From Lewinellaceae bacterium SD302 (lineage in GTDB: Bacteria; Bacteroidota; Bacteroidia; Chitinophagales; Saprospiraceae): DNA of 64,000 nucleotides. Position 1 is the first letter of the stretch, and the number at the start of each line of letters is the position of its first letter. The position numbers and the translations under genes are program-made. The stretch is taken from positions 213,252 through 277,251 of the forward strand of contig PDLQ01000003.1 of NCBI GenBank assembly GCA_002591745.1. Direction: 5' to 3'. A model generated the notes under the pieces. The model did no database searches, was not told where the DNA came from, and saw only the letters and a program-made list of their open reading frames with translations. Positions 51,239 through 59,554 of this stretch are shown piece by piece.

Positions 51239-54029
51239 AGAAAAGAAGATATAGTCCTCCGGCTAATGCAGCCAAAAAACCCGCTATCAGACTCCAGTGA
51301 AAAAAATTGCCGGTTTTTAACGCGATCGGTCCCGATTGGCCGTGCAAGTGAACACCGGCCCAGTATTTTGGGTGAGCATAGGCAGAACTATTTCTAAGGG
51401 ATTGGCTGGCCGTTTGTAGGGCTTCCCGCCGGTCAGCTCCAGTAACCAGAGCGGCATACATTTCACCCATCATTTGTTGCATAGCCCGGTCCTCTACCTG
51501 CCAGAGGGTAGTGACCGTTGAACGCGCCCCCCCGGCCGTGAAGGCACTGGCCATACTCAATACGCTCTCACCGGTGGCCACCGGCCCCAGACTAGTTTCA
51601 CAGGCCGAGAGCACGACCATTTCCGCGGCTACGGGTAGATTCGGCAATTCATTAAAGTAAAGTAACTCGGCTTTATCGAGTATATCCGAAGATTGGTTGA
51701 AGGCCACGTAACTCAATTGCTGGTTTTCGTGATCGGAAAGACCGTGAGTCGCCAAATGAAGAATCTTACTGTGGCCCAGCTGCTCGATAAATCGCTCTTT
51801 GGTCGCTTCTTCATCCACAAAAATCAGGGTATTATTTACTTGGTCGGCCAGGTTGCTCACTTCTTCACCATTATGCGCCAGTGGCCGCAGACCGGGAATA
51901 GCTTTGTCGCCCGAACGCTCTTGAAACTCGTTGACCGCCAGTATTTCTTCACTACCTCCAAAGCGGGGTGCGAAAGCGGCCAGATCAGCTTTGTAGTCTT
52001 GATTAGCGCGGTCGGCAGTGTGTAAAGCCAGCAGTACCGCCAGGGAGTAGCCATAAGAAATATCGTGTCCATCGCCAAAGTAAGCAAGGGATGCATAATC
52101 AACGGGTCCGGCAACAGAATCCAGTGGTAAAGCGGCAAAGGGCAGATAGTGTAATGAGCCGTCAGGAATGATCAAAACGTGCTTTCCCAGCTTTAGGTCA
52201 TCCGGAATCAATTGTCTTCTTAACGAAAGACCTTGTTTTAAAAAGCGCTCGTCGTAGGTAGCTTGCAGTCCGGCATCGATCGTAGAAACTTCCCTGTATG
52301 CACTTTGCTGGATGCTGTTGCGCCAGTCGTTGATTCGTTCACCCAATTGATTCGGAGTGCCAAGGTTATACATATCAACTTGCCCCTCCGGTGTATAGTG
52401 AATCAGGTAAAGACTATCTGCGTTGAGGTGATAGGCTAAAAGATCGGCCGACATATCTTTCAGTAACATTTCTACTTCTGACCGCTTCAGGTTAGTTAAA
52501 GTTGTTCCCTTCCGCTCGGAGGTGCTTTCAATTTGCTGTAATTCCAGACGTAATTCGGCGAGCTCCGTCCGTAGGGTCGTATCACCAACAGCCTGGCGTT
52601 CTAGTTCGGCAATGCGGTAACGCAGTTGGCGCTCTGCTTCCGTAACATTGTAGCGGTCCTTACCGACCTGTGCGGCCAATGAGTAGGCCTTACCCTGGTC
52701 GCTGGTCTGGAGTGCGCGCCAGGCGAAAGCATCTTCATTGATATTGGCAGCGGCCTGAGTACTGTACAACTTAACGAAGTTGTCGTAGACCGGGCGCGCT
52801 TTGTTGCTCAAGAGGTATTGGCTGCCGGATAGTTTAGCTCGCTGGCGTTCTACTTCAATGATGGCCAGACATGTTTCCAAGTCATTTTCGGCATCTTCGT
52901 ATCGGCTCATCTTGTAAAGAACTTTGGCTCTTTCGGTGAGTGTATATCTTATTAAATCAGGTTGCTGAAGGCTATCGACCGCAACTTGTAATAAACCATC
53001 TTGCTCCGTCAGCAGGTCAGCACGGGCAGAACTCTTTAAAGCTTCATTGAACGCCGCAATGGCTAGATCGTATTCACCATTTTCATTGTAGAGACTTCCA
53101 AGCCTCAGATGGGCGTGCAATCGCAGCCGCTCGTAATCACGTAACTCAATCAACTTTATCGCTCTCAACTCCAACTTCAGCCCTTCTTCATAACGCTCTT
53201 GGTTTTTATAGACCCCGGCCAGGTTATGATAATTAAGTACTCTGTAATAATCTGCCCTCGGCCCTTCTTTGATCCGGGAAATGATGGCAAGGATGTCAGC
53301 TTCTTGGTCCTCGTAACGCCCGAGAGATCCATAAATCAGCGACCGGGTATTTTGGGAAGCATCGGCATAGAGTGACTTATCCGTTAGCTTAGCCAGCTGT
53401 ACCATCCGGTTCGCCAGACTCAGACCTCGTTCATATTTTGCCGCTTTTCGGTGTGTGTCCGTGGCGTAAAAGTAAACTTGCCAATATTGAAATGGCGTAA
53501 GGTTCTTTGTTTTGTCCGCCAGTTCTACGGCTATCAGGCTGGTTTCGATAGCACTCTGACTTTCCGAAAGTGCGTACTGACTTTTTGCCATATCCGCCAG
53601 GGTTAATAGCCAGATACTCGTGTCCGTGGCAGTCTCGGTCTTAAAAAGTTCGATCAGGTCACTATATTTAGCTTCGGCCTTTTTGTAAGCTCCTTCTATA
53701 AAGTGTATACGACCCAACAACAACTGAATCCCTGCATAATCATTCATGTTCCGCGCCTCGGTAGCTTCCCAGGCTTTTAACGCTACCTGGCCCGCTTCCC
53801 AGGCTTCTTCTCCACGAAACATTCTCTCGTATGACATCGCTCTGGTCAATAAAACTTCGACCAATTGGCCCTCTTCCAACTCTGGTGGTTGTTCGGTTAG
53901 CTCGAGGACCCGTGGGTACTCTGAGTTTTGGTATGCCTGACTGATTTGTTCCAAAAATTCTGTTGCCTGGCCACTTAAGGAGGACGTAATCAGAAAAATC
54001 AAGAGCGTAATAAGGGAGAGCAATCGCAT
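51222..54029 (-). CDS. CHAT-domain TPR protein, exported and membrane-anchored
   Basis: A 935-residue protein: signal peptide (LLSLITLLIFLITSSLSGQA), tetratricopeptide-like helical repeats from about residue 25 to 430, a coiled-coil region at about 450-520 (AERQLRYRIAELERQ), then a CHAT (caspase-HetF-associated) protease domain at about 590-890 with catalytic His762 (HLATHGLSDHE) and Cys810 (SACETSLG). A single C-terminal membrane helix follows (LIAGFLAALAGGLYLLFF). The combination puts the protease in the periplasm, anchored at its C-terminus. CHAT proteases cleave partners in several defence and developmental systems; no partner is apparent here. Confidence 0.92.
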   Translation of the reverse strand: MRLLSLITLLIFLITSSLSGQATEFLEQISQAYQNSEYPRVLELTEQPPELEEGQLVEVLLTRAMSYERMFRGEEAWEAGQVALKAWEATEARNMNDYAGIQLLLGRIHFIEGAYKKAEAKYSDLIELFKTETATDTSIWLLTLADMAKSQYALSESQSAIETSLIAVELADKTKNLTPFQYWQVYFYATDTHRKAAKYERGLSLANRMVQLAKLTDKSLYADASQNTRSLIYGSLGRYEDQEADILAIISRIKEGPRADYYRVLNYHNLAGVYKNQERYEEGLKLELRAIKLIELRDYERLRLHAHLRLGSLYNENGEYDLAIAAFNEALKSSARADLLTEQDGLLQVAVDSLQQPDLIRYTLTERAKVLYKMSRYEDAENDLETCLAIIEVERQRAKLSGSQYLLSNKARPVYDNFVKLYSTQAAANINEDAFAWRALQTSDQGKAYSLAAQVGKDRYNVTEAERQLRYRIAELERQAVGDTTLRTELAELRLELQQIESTSERKGTTLTNLKRSEVEMLLKDMSADLLAYHLNADSLYLIHYTPEGQVDMYNLGTPNQLGERINDWRNSIQQSAYREVSTIDAGLQATYDERFLKQGLSLRRQLIPDDLKLGKHVLIIPDGSLHYLPFAALPLDSVAGPVDYASLAYFGDGHDISYGYSLAVLLALHTADRANQDYKADLAAFAPRFGGSEEILAVNEFQERSGDKAIPGLRPLAHNGEEVSNLADQVNNTLIFVDEEATKERFIEQLGHSKILHLATHGLSDHENQQLSYVAFNQSSDILDKAELLYFNELPNLPVAAEMVVLSACETSLGPVATGESVLSMASAFTAGGARSTVTTLWQVEDRAMQQMMGEMYAALVTGADRREALQTASQSLRNSSAYAHPKYWAGVHLHGQSGPIALKTGNFFHWSLIAGFLAALAGGLYLLFFRKGT

Positions 54030-54152
54030 ATTGATGGGGATGATTTATGTCGCTTAAAATAAGTCAATTATTTAGCGATCGGCTGGATTTATTCCCATCA
54101 CTTTAACCAGAACCACCCGCTTACCGTTATGGAGTCATCTAAACCAGCGACC

Positions 54153-55577
54153 ATGTCCAACGATCTCACCACTGTAACCGTCGACGATAAAGTCATTGAC
54201 CGGCTTTTCCTCGCACAACAAAACACGGCTACTTTGTTAGCCAAAACAACGGCTCGGCAGAGGCTGGCCAAACTGAAGAAAATTGAACATTACCTGCTCA
54301 ACCACGAAGCAGAACTGATTGCCGCCCTACGCAAAGATTTCGGCAAACACCCCGTGGAAACCCTGGTCTCGGAAAGTGCAGTGGTGCTTACCCAAATACG
54401 CCACGTCCGCAAGCACCTGGCCGACTGGATGCGCCCGAAACGGGTAAAAACGCCCCTTAGCCTTACCGGTACCCGCAGCTACCTTCACTACGAACCGGTG
54501 GGCCAGGTACTGATTATCGCCCCTTGGAACTATCCGGTGAATCTGGCGCTTTATCCTTTGGTTTATGCCATTGCAGCCGGCTGCACGGTAATCCTCAAAC
54601 CCAGTGAATTCACTCCAGCCGCAGCCGGGTTTATCCGTAACTTGGTAGAATCTGTCTTCGACGAGAAAGAGGTGGCCATAGTAGAAGGCGACGGTGATGT
54701 AGCGGCCAAGTTGACATCCAAACCTTTCAATCACATTTTTTTCACGGGTAGCCCGCAAGTGGGCAAACTAGTCATGAAAGCAGCCAGCCAAAACCTGGCG
54801 GGTGTGACCCTGGAGCTGGGCGGAAAGTCGCCCGCAATCATAGACGCTACCGCCAACCTGAAAGTAGCCGCCGAGCGGACTGTCTGGGCCAAATATTTCA
54901 ATTGCGGCCAAACTTGCATCGCCCCGGACTACCTGTTGGTAGAGGAGAAGGTAGCGGATGACTTCAAAGTAGCATACCTCAACGCGATCAAAAAACTTTA
55001 CGGTTCCGACCCCAAGAAAAGCGGCGACCTGGCCCGGGTAGTGAATGAAAAGCATTTCAACCGCATCAAAGATCTTCTGGATAAAGCGATTGAAGATGGC
55101 GCGACCGTAGCAGCCGGTGGGCAGACAGACTCCAAAGAAAATTACATTGCCCCCACTTTGGTCGACCGGGTAACGGAGGATATGGACATCATGCAGGAAG
55201 AAATCTTCGGTCCGGTGATGCCTTTGCTGACTTTCAAGACCCGCCAAGAGGCCGTGGCCGTCATCAACCGCCGGCCCAAACCGCTGAGTATGTACATCAA
55301 TAGTAAAAGCCGCGAGGCCCAGCATTACTTCATCAATAACACCCGGGCCGGTAGCACGCTGATCAACGAATACCTGCTTAGCTTCTCCAATCCGAACCTG
55401 CCGATGGGCGGCTCCAATCACAGTGGACTGGGCAAATCTCTGGGCCACGAAGGCTTCCTGGAATTTACCAACGCCCGCTCGGTCCTGAAGCGCAACTTCC
55501 TGGATTTAAGCATGCTTTACCCACCTTATGATATGCAGAAAACGAAGCTGGCCAAGTTCCTTTATAAGTATCTGTAA
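54153..55577 (+). CDS. Aldehyde dehydrogenase (class 3/fatty aldehyde type)
   Basis: A 474-residue NAD(P)-dependent aldehyde dehydrogenase: IIAPWNYPVNLALYPLV, FFTGSPQVGKLVMKAA, ELGGKSPAI with the general base Glu, and the catalytic Cys255 in NCGQTCIAPDY. Length and the AARQRLAKLKKIEHYL-type N-terminus agree with the ALDH3 group, which oxidises long-chain or aromatic aldehydes. The hydrophobic C-terminus could associate with the membrane. ATG 54153 is preferred to 54129; the difference is eight residues. Two dispersed-motif copies lie inside the gene. Confidence 0.93.
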   Translation: MSNDLTTVTVDDKVIDRLFLAQQNTATLLAKTTARQRLAKLKKIEHYLLNHEAELIAALRKDFGKHPVETLVSESAVVLTQIRHVRKHLADWMRPKRVKTPLSLTGTRSYLHYEPVGQVLIIAPWNYPVNLALYPLVYAIAAGCTVILKPSEFTPAAAGFIRNLVESVFDEKEVAIVEGDGDVAAKLTSKPFNHIFFTGSPQVGKLVMKAASQNLAGVTLELGGKSPAIIDATANLKVAAERTVWAKYFNCGQTCIAPDYLLVEEKVADDFKVAYLNAIKKLYGSDPKKSGDLARVVNEKHFNRIKDLLDKAIEDGATVAAGGQTDSKENYIAPTLVDRVTEDMDIMQEEIFGPVMPLLTFKTRQEAVAVINRRPKPLSMYINSKSREAQHYFINNTRAGSTLINEYLLSFSNPNLPMGGSNHSGLGKSLGHEGFLEFTNARSVLKRNFLDLSMLYPPYDMQKTKLAKFLYKYL

Positions 55578-55935
55578 GAATAGGGCAATCTAATATCGGA
55601 GGTGAAATTGAAAAAAATACTGCCGCCCAAGCAACGTTTCCCCAACTCGCCGTATCTCTTAGATAGTTACGGGCCGAGCCCGATGATTCAAACTACTCGA
55701 TTTACTATAACATTAGGATGGTTACGAACGGCCGGCTGAGGAAAACTCAGTCGGCCGTTTTTCTTTTGATCAGGTAAAGGGCTACTCATCTGTCGCCAAA
55801 CAACATTCCGGCGAACCGTATCGAACAAAGCCGGGGATAACTGTTCTATTTCCGTAACCAGCAGTGCCTTAGGCATTCGAAAACCTTCCGTCCCAGTTCA
55901 ATTGGGATGGGTAAACAGCAAAACAATTCTATACT
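55578..55935. other. Intergenic region before the DUF2911 gene
   Basis: About 360 bases holding the terminator at 55727-55765 and no credible gene. The remainder has no recognised feature. Confidence 0.5.
55727..55766 (+). terminator. Terminator between the aldehyde dehydrogenase and DUF2911 genes
   Basis: 14-bp stem (55727-55740 with 55746-55759, one G-T pair) with a GAAAA loop, followed by a T-rich stretch. Confidence 0.85.
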
Positions 55936-56520
55936 ATGAAATATTTATTGACCCTTACTCTCGCCCTGATCCTGCCATTCCTATTACAGGCCCAGGATTT
56001 CACCGAACTGGACAAGAGCCCTATGGACATGGCTTACTACCCGGCCCGGGCCGCTTTCGCTGGCTTCTCCAAGACTGCCGAAGAAAAAGCCAGCCTGCAA
56101 CCTAAGATCCGGGTAATCTACAGCCGGCCAATGAAAAAAGGCCGTGACATCTGGGGAGCCGAGAAAATGGCTCCGTACGGTGAAGCTTACCGTTTGGGTG
56201 CCAATGAAAATACTGAGATCCAGTTCTACGTACCGGTTATGCTCGGTGACCAGGTAATTCCCGCAGGCCGCTACACCCTGGGAGCCATTCCGATGAAGGA
56301 CAAGTGGACGGTTTTTGTAAATACTGATATCGACACCTGGGGAGTCTACGGTTACGACGCTGCCCGCAACGTCGCTACTATCGAAGTGCCCACTGCCAAG
56401 AGCGAAGAGGTGATCGAAGCCTTCTCCATCGTACTATACGAAGCGCCCAGTGGCATGGTCCACCTCAAAATGGGCTGGGACAAAACTATGGTAGAAGTTC
56501 CCTTCAAACTTCTGAAGTAA
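55936..56520 (+). CDS. DUF2911 family secreted protein
   Basis: A 194-residue exported protein with a signal peptide (KYLLTLTLALILPFLLQAQ). The mature part matches DUF2911: PKIRVIYSRPMKKGRDIWG, MAPYGEAYRLGANENTEIQF, VPVMLGDQVIPAGRYTLGAI, DKWTVFVNTDIDTWG. The family is common in Bacteroidota and has no known function. It stands alone in its direction, with terminators on both sides. Confidence 0.9.
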   Translation: MKYLLTLTLALILPFLLQAQDFTELDKSPMDMAYYPARAAFAGFSKTAEEKASLQPKIRVIYSRPMKKGRDIWGAEKMAPYGEAYRLGANENTEIQFYVPVMLGDQVIPAGRYTLGAIPMKDKWTVFVNTDIDTWGVYGYDAARNVATIEVPTAKSEEVIEAFSIVLYEAPSGMVHLKMGWDKTMVEVPFKLLK

Positions 56521-56562
56521 TTTGCTGCATTGATCCAATACGGGCACAAAGCCTGTATTGGA

Positions 56563-57405
56563 TCAATATCTTTTTGCACTGTTGATATTTTTCCAGATGA
56601 GTTTGTCCACCGTACGCGTTGGTAGCAGACCCAGCAATTTTACTGGCCAGCTTTTGGCCATCAATAGTTTAAAGGTCTTGGGCCGCTCGGCAATCGCCGC
56701 GGCAAAGATCGCCTCTGCCACCTCTTTGGCCGGGATGCCGCCTTTTTCGGCGTTGCTCACGTAGCTTTCCAGTTTATCCAGAATGAAATCGTAGCGGGTA
56801 CCCTCGTAGAGATGTTCGCGGCCCAGTGCTTTGCGCCAGATCGGCGTCTTCACCGGTCCGGGAGCTACGCTGACGCAATCGATATTGAAGGGAAGTAGTT
56901 CGCGGCGCAGTCCGTCAGTGAGGCTCTCCAGTGCGAATTTACTGGCAGAGTAGAGACTGGTGAAGGGGCTGGTGACGATGCCCGACACACTGGTGACGTT
57001 GATAATCCGTACGGGTAATTCAGGCTCCTTTTCGCGGGTGGCGTGCAGTTGTGGCAAGGCATCCTGGGTAGTTTCCAGTGCCCCGAAAACATTTACTTCG
57101 AATTGCTGGCGAATATCTTCAGCTGGCATTACCTCCAAAGGACCGGAAGGGGCGATACCAGCGTTGTTAACCAAAATACTCAGGGCGTGGCCGTTGGCCG
57201 TAATTTTGGCCAATTCCCGTTGGCGGGCCGGCCGGTCAGTAACGTCAAAGACTAATTCATGGAAATTCGGGTTTCCCCCCAAATCGCCAGCATCTCCGGA
57301 TTTGCGGACACTACCGTAGACGTTCCAATTATTCTTCTCCAAAAAGTAAGCAGCCGTGGACTGGCCAATTCCGGTGGACACCCCGGTGATGAGAATAGTA
57401 TTCAT
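56563..57405 (-). CDS. SDR family oxidoreductase
   Basis: A 280-residue short-chain dehydrogenase beginning MNTILITGVSTGIGQSTAAY, with NNAGIAPSG, catalytic Ser in INVTSVSGIVTSPF, Y-x-x-x-K in YSASKFALESL and PGPVKTPIWRK. The C-terminus (KSWPVKLLGLLPTRTVDKLI) is typical of the retinol-dehydrogenase-like group. It follows a hypothetical gene by 14 bases on the same strand and probably belongs to the same transcript. Substrate unknown. Confidence 0.9.
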   Translation of the reverse strand: MNTILITGVSTGIGQSTAAYFLEKNNWNVYGSVRKSGDAGDLGGNPNFHELVFDVTDRPARQRELAKITANGHALSILVNNAGIAPSGPLEVMPAEDIRQQFEVNVFGALETTQDALPQLHATREKEPELPVRIINVTSVSGIVTSPFTSLYSASKFALESLTDGLRRELLPFNIDCVSVAPGPVKTPIWRKALGREHLYEGTRYDFILDKLESYVSNAEKGGIPAKEVAEAIFAAAIAERPKTFKLLMAKSWPVKLLGLLPTRTVDKLIWKNINSAKRY

Positions 57406-57419
57406 AGCCTCAATATCCG

Positions 57420-57917
57420 TTAAAATTCAAGTATCTTACCACTATCGGTGATCTGGAAACGGTTGGCCGTGCTGCCGGCGGCCGAATAATCGTAATCCGC
57501 TGCCTTTCCCTGGCCGGAAACAACAAAGACCATCAGGTCTTCGGAAAGGTAGGCGCTCGACTGAATCAGTTCCGATCCGTTGTAGCTGGTACCCGAGATC
57601 ACCTGGCGGTCGATTTGCTCACCGGTTTTGGCATCCAGGGTCACCAGTACGTAGTGATATTGCAGTAGATCCGCCCGCCAATAAACGAGGCCGATGAACT
57701 GCTCCTGAACCGGTAATTGAAAACAGGCGATGAACTCGGTGAACTCTTCGTTCACGGCCGCATCCTCATAACGCATCAGGTATTGTTCGATCACCTGGCG
57801 GTTCAGCGGCTGGGTTTCCTTGCTGATCGTCCGTACGGTGTCTTCTCCGATGGTGATGGGAAGTTCGGCGACGGGAAATTGCTCGAGAAAATATTCGAAA
57901 GAAATAGTGGCTGGCAT
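57420..57917 (-). CDS. Conserved hypothetical protein, upstream of the SDR
   Basis: A 165-residue soluble protein starting MPATISFEYFLEQFPVAELP. The first 100 residues are helix and strand mixed (EQYLMRYEDAAVNEEFTEF), the rest a beta-rich C-terminal half (YHYVLVTLDAKTGEQIDRQV, FVVSGQGKAADYDYSAAG). No family or motif recognised. It lies 14 bases before the SDR start and is likely co-transcribed. No function is proposed. Confidence 0.72.
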   Translation of the reverse strand: MPATISFEYFLEQFPVAELPITIGEDTVRTISKETQPLNRQVIEQYLMRYEDAAVNEEFTEFIACFQLPVQEQFIGLVYWRADLLQYHYVLVTLDAKTGEQIDRQVISGTSYNGSELIQSSAYLSEDLMVFVVSGQGKAADYDYSAAGSTANRFQITDSGKILEF

Positions 57918-58453
57918 AAATAGAAAAGTTATCAGTCGTAGGCTTGATCAGTTATTGAGTTTTATGAGAGGCCTGAATCTTTAAACGGCCACCCAACAAG
58001 TGATTACCTTAACAACTATCAACGTATTTTTGGCTAACAACTTTGAGGAGCAGTTTGTTAAGCAGTAGAGGCTAGGCTAACGATCTGAAATGGAAACAAT
58101 TCCGGGGAGCCTATACCGATTACCGAAAATCATCAGCGGGGTTTAGTCTTTTTACTATCAAAGTAGCAATGTTTACTGCGATTAAACTACCGAAAGCCCG
58201 CGATGATCGTCGAAGTCCAGTTGACATGCCGAATAATTAGGCCAAAGCGGAAAGTAGGTGATCCACGGGTTTTATGCTTTAAAAGTTTTGCTTATTGTAC
58301 CTGATCGGAGAAAACTTGACGTTTATAGACGATTCAAAAAGTTGCAAATCAGAACACTACCGCATTTTATTCGTTACTTTGTCGAGTATTTTCGTCTTAA
58401 TTGCGAAATCAATCCACATTGCCCCTTTTTGCAATATCCAATTTTGCTACTCT
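57918..58453. other. Intergenic region upstream of panD
   Basis: About 535 bases with one dispersed-motif copy (58155-58179). Frames crossing it, including an upstream extension of panD to 58295, show no family-like residues. AT content rises towards panD, where the actual promoter probably lies; no clear -7 element was placed. Confidence 0.5.
58155..58179 (-). repeat. Copy of the dispersed GCTACTTTG motif
   Basis: On the plus strand, CTATCAAAGTAGCAATG then TTTACTGC. It shares the TGTTTACTGC flank with the element ends at 14470 and 21364. It is more than 200 bases from any gene in either direction. Confidence 0.6.
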
Positions 58454-58801
58454 ATGCTAATTCAACGATTCAAAGGAAAAATCCACCGTGTAAAGGTCAC
58501 TGAGGCTGATTTGAACTACGTAGGTAGTATCACGATCGATGGTGACTTATTGGACGCCGCCGGTATTATGGAAGGCGAGAAGGTCCAGATCGTGAATAAT
58601 AACAACGGTGAACGCATCGAAACTTACACTATCCGGGGCGAAGAAGGATCTGGCGTGATCTGCCTCAACGGTGCCGCTGCCCGGCGGGTTCAGGTGGGTG
58701 ATGTGGTAATTATCATTGCTTATGGTTACATGACTCCGGAAGAAGCTTTGGCTTTTGAGCCTAAAGTTGCTTTTCCGGATGAGAACAATCGCCTGGGCTA
58801 G
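58454..58801 (+). CDS. panD: Aspartate 1-decarboxylase
   Basis: A 115-residue PanD, which makes beta-alanine for pantothenate and CoA. The start [20 protein letters not shown] and the self-cleavage site Gly24-Ser25 ([17 protein letters not shown]) are clear; Ser25 becomes the pyruvoyl group. [15 protein letters not shown], the [16 protein letters not shown] motif and [13 protein letters not shown] complete the family pattern. The proper ATG is 58454; the frame extends 53 codons upstream without similarity. No other pantothenate gene is close. Confidence 0.96.
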   Translation: MLIQRFKGKIHRVKVTEADLNYVGSITIDGDLLDAAGIMEGEKVQIVNNNNGERIETYTIRGEEGSGVICLNGAAARRVQVGDVVIIIAYGYMTPEEALAFEPKVAFPDENNRLG

Positions 58802-59020
58802 GACGCTTGAAGCAAAGAGAGTCTTCTTGTCTACTATGGTTTGCGTCGGAAATTGTATTTTGCGAATTGTCCGGAGTGTGGTTAAAATTCTACCAATCCA
58901 CAACTTAGTCGGAATATCGGTGACTTCGCGAATGACCGGAAGCCTAGGTCGATCTTGTTCATCTTGCCGCCCCGTCTCCCTCGCGAGCCAGCAGACTGGA
59001 TAGAACGTTTACATAAAAAC

Positions 59021-59039
59021 TTTGCTACTTTGCTAGCCC
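59021..59039 (+). repeat. Copy of the dispersed GCTACTTTG motif upstream of a secreted-protein gene
   Basis: TTTGCTACTTTGCTAGCCC, 18 bases before the ATG at 59057; it contains the imperfect dyad GCTA-N6-TAGC. Here it could also serve as a -7 element. Confidence 0.6.
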
Positions 59040-59056
59040 AAAAAATCAGTTCAACG

Positions 59057-59473
59057 ATGAAAAAATTTTTCTTGCTCTCCCTCTTCACCTGTTTCACCTT
59101 CCTGAGTCTGGTTGCTCAAAGAAGTTTGCCGGAAATCTACGAAACCGCCGAAGAACTGAATCTTCGCTATCAGTTTGATGAAGAGCAACAAGTAGAAGTA
59201 GTCAGAATCCTGGAGAACCGTGTGAAAAACATGGAGGAGATTGAAGAATTGCGCAACAGCAACGAACCCATTTACTGGATGAAGCGCAAAGCCATCTATT
59301 TAGGTGAGCAGGGTAGTATTCGCATGATCCTGAATACAGAAGCACAAATTGCCGCTCATTCTCAAGTGAGAAGAGAGCTTCGCCTGGCCGAGAGCAACCT
59401 CATCAAAGGTTACCTGGCGGATGGTAAGAGCAAGGCCGAAGCCCGGCAGTTGCTGTTGCAAAACAAATACTAA
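59057..59473 (+). CDS. Small secreted hypothetical protein
   Basis: A 138-residue exported protein: signal peptide (KKFFLLSLFTCFTFLSLVAQ) and a helical, charged mature part (YETAEELNLRYQFDEEQQVE, VEVVRILENRVKNMEEIEEL, then ADGKSKAEARQLLLQNKY). It resembles no named family. The ATG at 59057 was chosen since it starts the signal peptide. A small hairpin with a T-rich tail follows the stop, and citrate synthase comes next in the same direction. Confidence 0.78.
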   Translation: MKKFFLLSLFTCFTFLSLVAQRSLPEIYETAEELNLRYQFDEEQQVEVVRILENRVKNMEEIEELRNSNEPIYWMKRKAIYLGEQGSIRMILNTEAQIAAHSQVRRELRLAESNLIKGYLADGKSKAEARQLLLQNKY

Positions 59474-59477
59474 TTAT

Positions 59478-59499
59478 AGGGTAGAACCCTTCGTTTTTC
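59478..59499 (+). terminator. Weak terminator-like hairpin
   Basis: AGGGT-aga-ACCCT (59478-59490) followed by TCGTTTTTC; a second hairpin of CTCTCT/AGAGAG type lies just downstream. The stem is short, so the strength is doubtful. Confidence 0.35.
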
Positions 59500-59554
59500 T
59501 CTCTGTTTACCAGGAGAGAGATCATTCAAATAACCAAATATTTACCCAGCCCGC

